A stretch of DNA of 64,000 nucleotides, from positions 7,610,376-7,674,375 of the forward strand of contig OW285194.1 of assembly GCA_935421135.1 (NCBI GenBank), in the 5' to 3' direction. The stretch's first letter is position 1. Every line of letters starts with the position of its first letter. The notes beneath the pieces are model-generated. The model was not told the DNA's origin. It made no database searches and was given only the letters and a program-made list of their open reading frames with translations. A program made the position numbers and the translations under genes. This document shows positions 63,691 to 64,000 of this stretch, one piece after another. The stretch comes from Bugulina stolonifera (taxonomy: Eukaryota; Bryozoa; Gymnolaemata; Cheilostomatida; Bugulidae).

Positions 63691-64000
63691 CCATTATACT
63701 ATATACCACCATAATATATACTACCACAATATATACCAGCATAATATATACCACCATATTATATATTATCATGATATATACAGCCATAGTATACACTACT
63801 TACTACTATATAGTACCATTACCACCACCACCACCACCCCCATCAACATTATTAATTACTATTAATACCACTACAGATAATACTACTACTAGCTAGCTAT
63901 TTTGACTGCTGCGGCGGCTACTAGCTACTTCTACTACTACTGCAGTTACTATTACCGCTATTACTACTGCTACTGCAACTACAACTGCTACTGCTACTAC
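63691..64000. repeat. Low-complexity ATATACCACC and ACT/CTG-type trinucleotide tracts
   Basis: Degenerate (ATATACCACCATA)n, then CACCACCAC and ACTACTACTGCTACTGC-type tracts to the window end. No coding evidence. Confidence 0.85.

Overview
The window is eukaryotic, intron-rich, AT-rich animal DNA. Multi-exon genes have GT-AG introns, there is a replication-dependent histone quartet with metazoan 3' stem-loops, and there is a class A GPCR, a GPI-type Ly6/uPAR protein and SLC5 sodium cotransporters. The mix (compact genes, short ACATGTACATGT-type repeats, many small DNA transposons, an animal gene with a phosphoenolpyruvate-utilising domain) suggests an early-branching marine invertebrate, perhaps a demosponge. 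The species assignment is inference.

Layout. (1) 1-21.9 kb, minus strand: two head-to-tail SLC5 (SGLT-like) genes. The downstream copy (1-3553) runs off the left edge. The upstream copy (5344-21872) is complete with 16 coding exons and 696 residues, and it keeps all the sugar- and sodium-site residues I could check. An almost intact 5.07-kb LTR retrotransposon (11220-16290) sits antisense in its intron between coding exons 6 and 7. It encodes one 1132-residue Gag-like protein and no pol. (2) 24.5-26.1 kb, minus: a four-exon Ly6/uPAR-type GPI-anchored protein. (3) 26.6-29.6 kb: H3(-), H4(+), H2A(-), H2B(+), arranged as two divergent pairs that share promoter motifs and 3' processing signals. 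(4) 31.0-32.1 kb, minus: an intronless-CDS class A GPCR. (5) 32-54 kb: repeat-rich and gene-poor. It holds candidate exons of an unrecognised plus-strand gene (42-51 kb), a candidate minus-strand terminal exon (34.6-35.0 kb), an 18-bp-unit minisatellite, a 721-bp hAT-like element with 8-bp TSDs, a 1298-bp element with a 5-bp TSD, and several palindromic or terminal-inverted-repeat elements. (6) 54.4 to beyond 62.9 kb, minus: the 3' half of a gene with a PEP synthase/PPDK-type phosphohistidine domain. Its first visible exon abuts sixteen copies of a 46-bp satellite.

The most unusual points are the gag-only LTR element with a near-perfect tRNA-Leu primer site and C2H2-like fingers; tandem duplications that each carry a copy of a splice site, seen at three separate exon borders; and the shared regulatory grammar of the histone cluster (a 12-bp motif, an H2B octamer, and a fixed-distance downstream element that would pair with a U7-type snRNA). 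Exon borders were placed by hand from splice consensus, frame continuity and family similarity; no alignment or transcript data were used.
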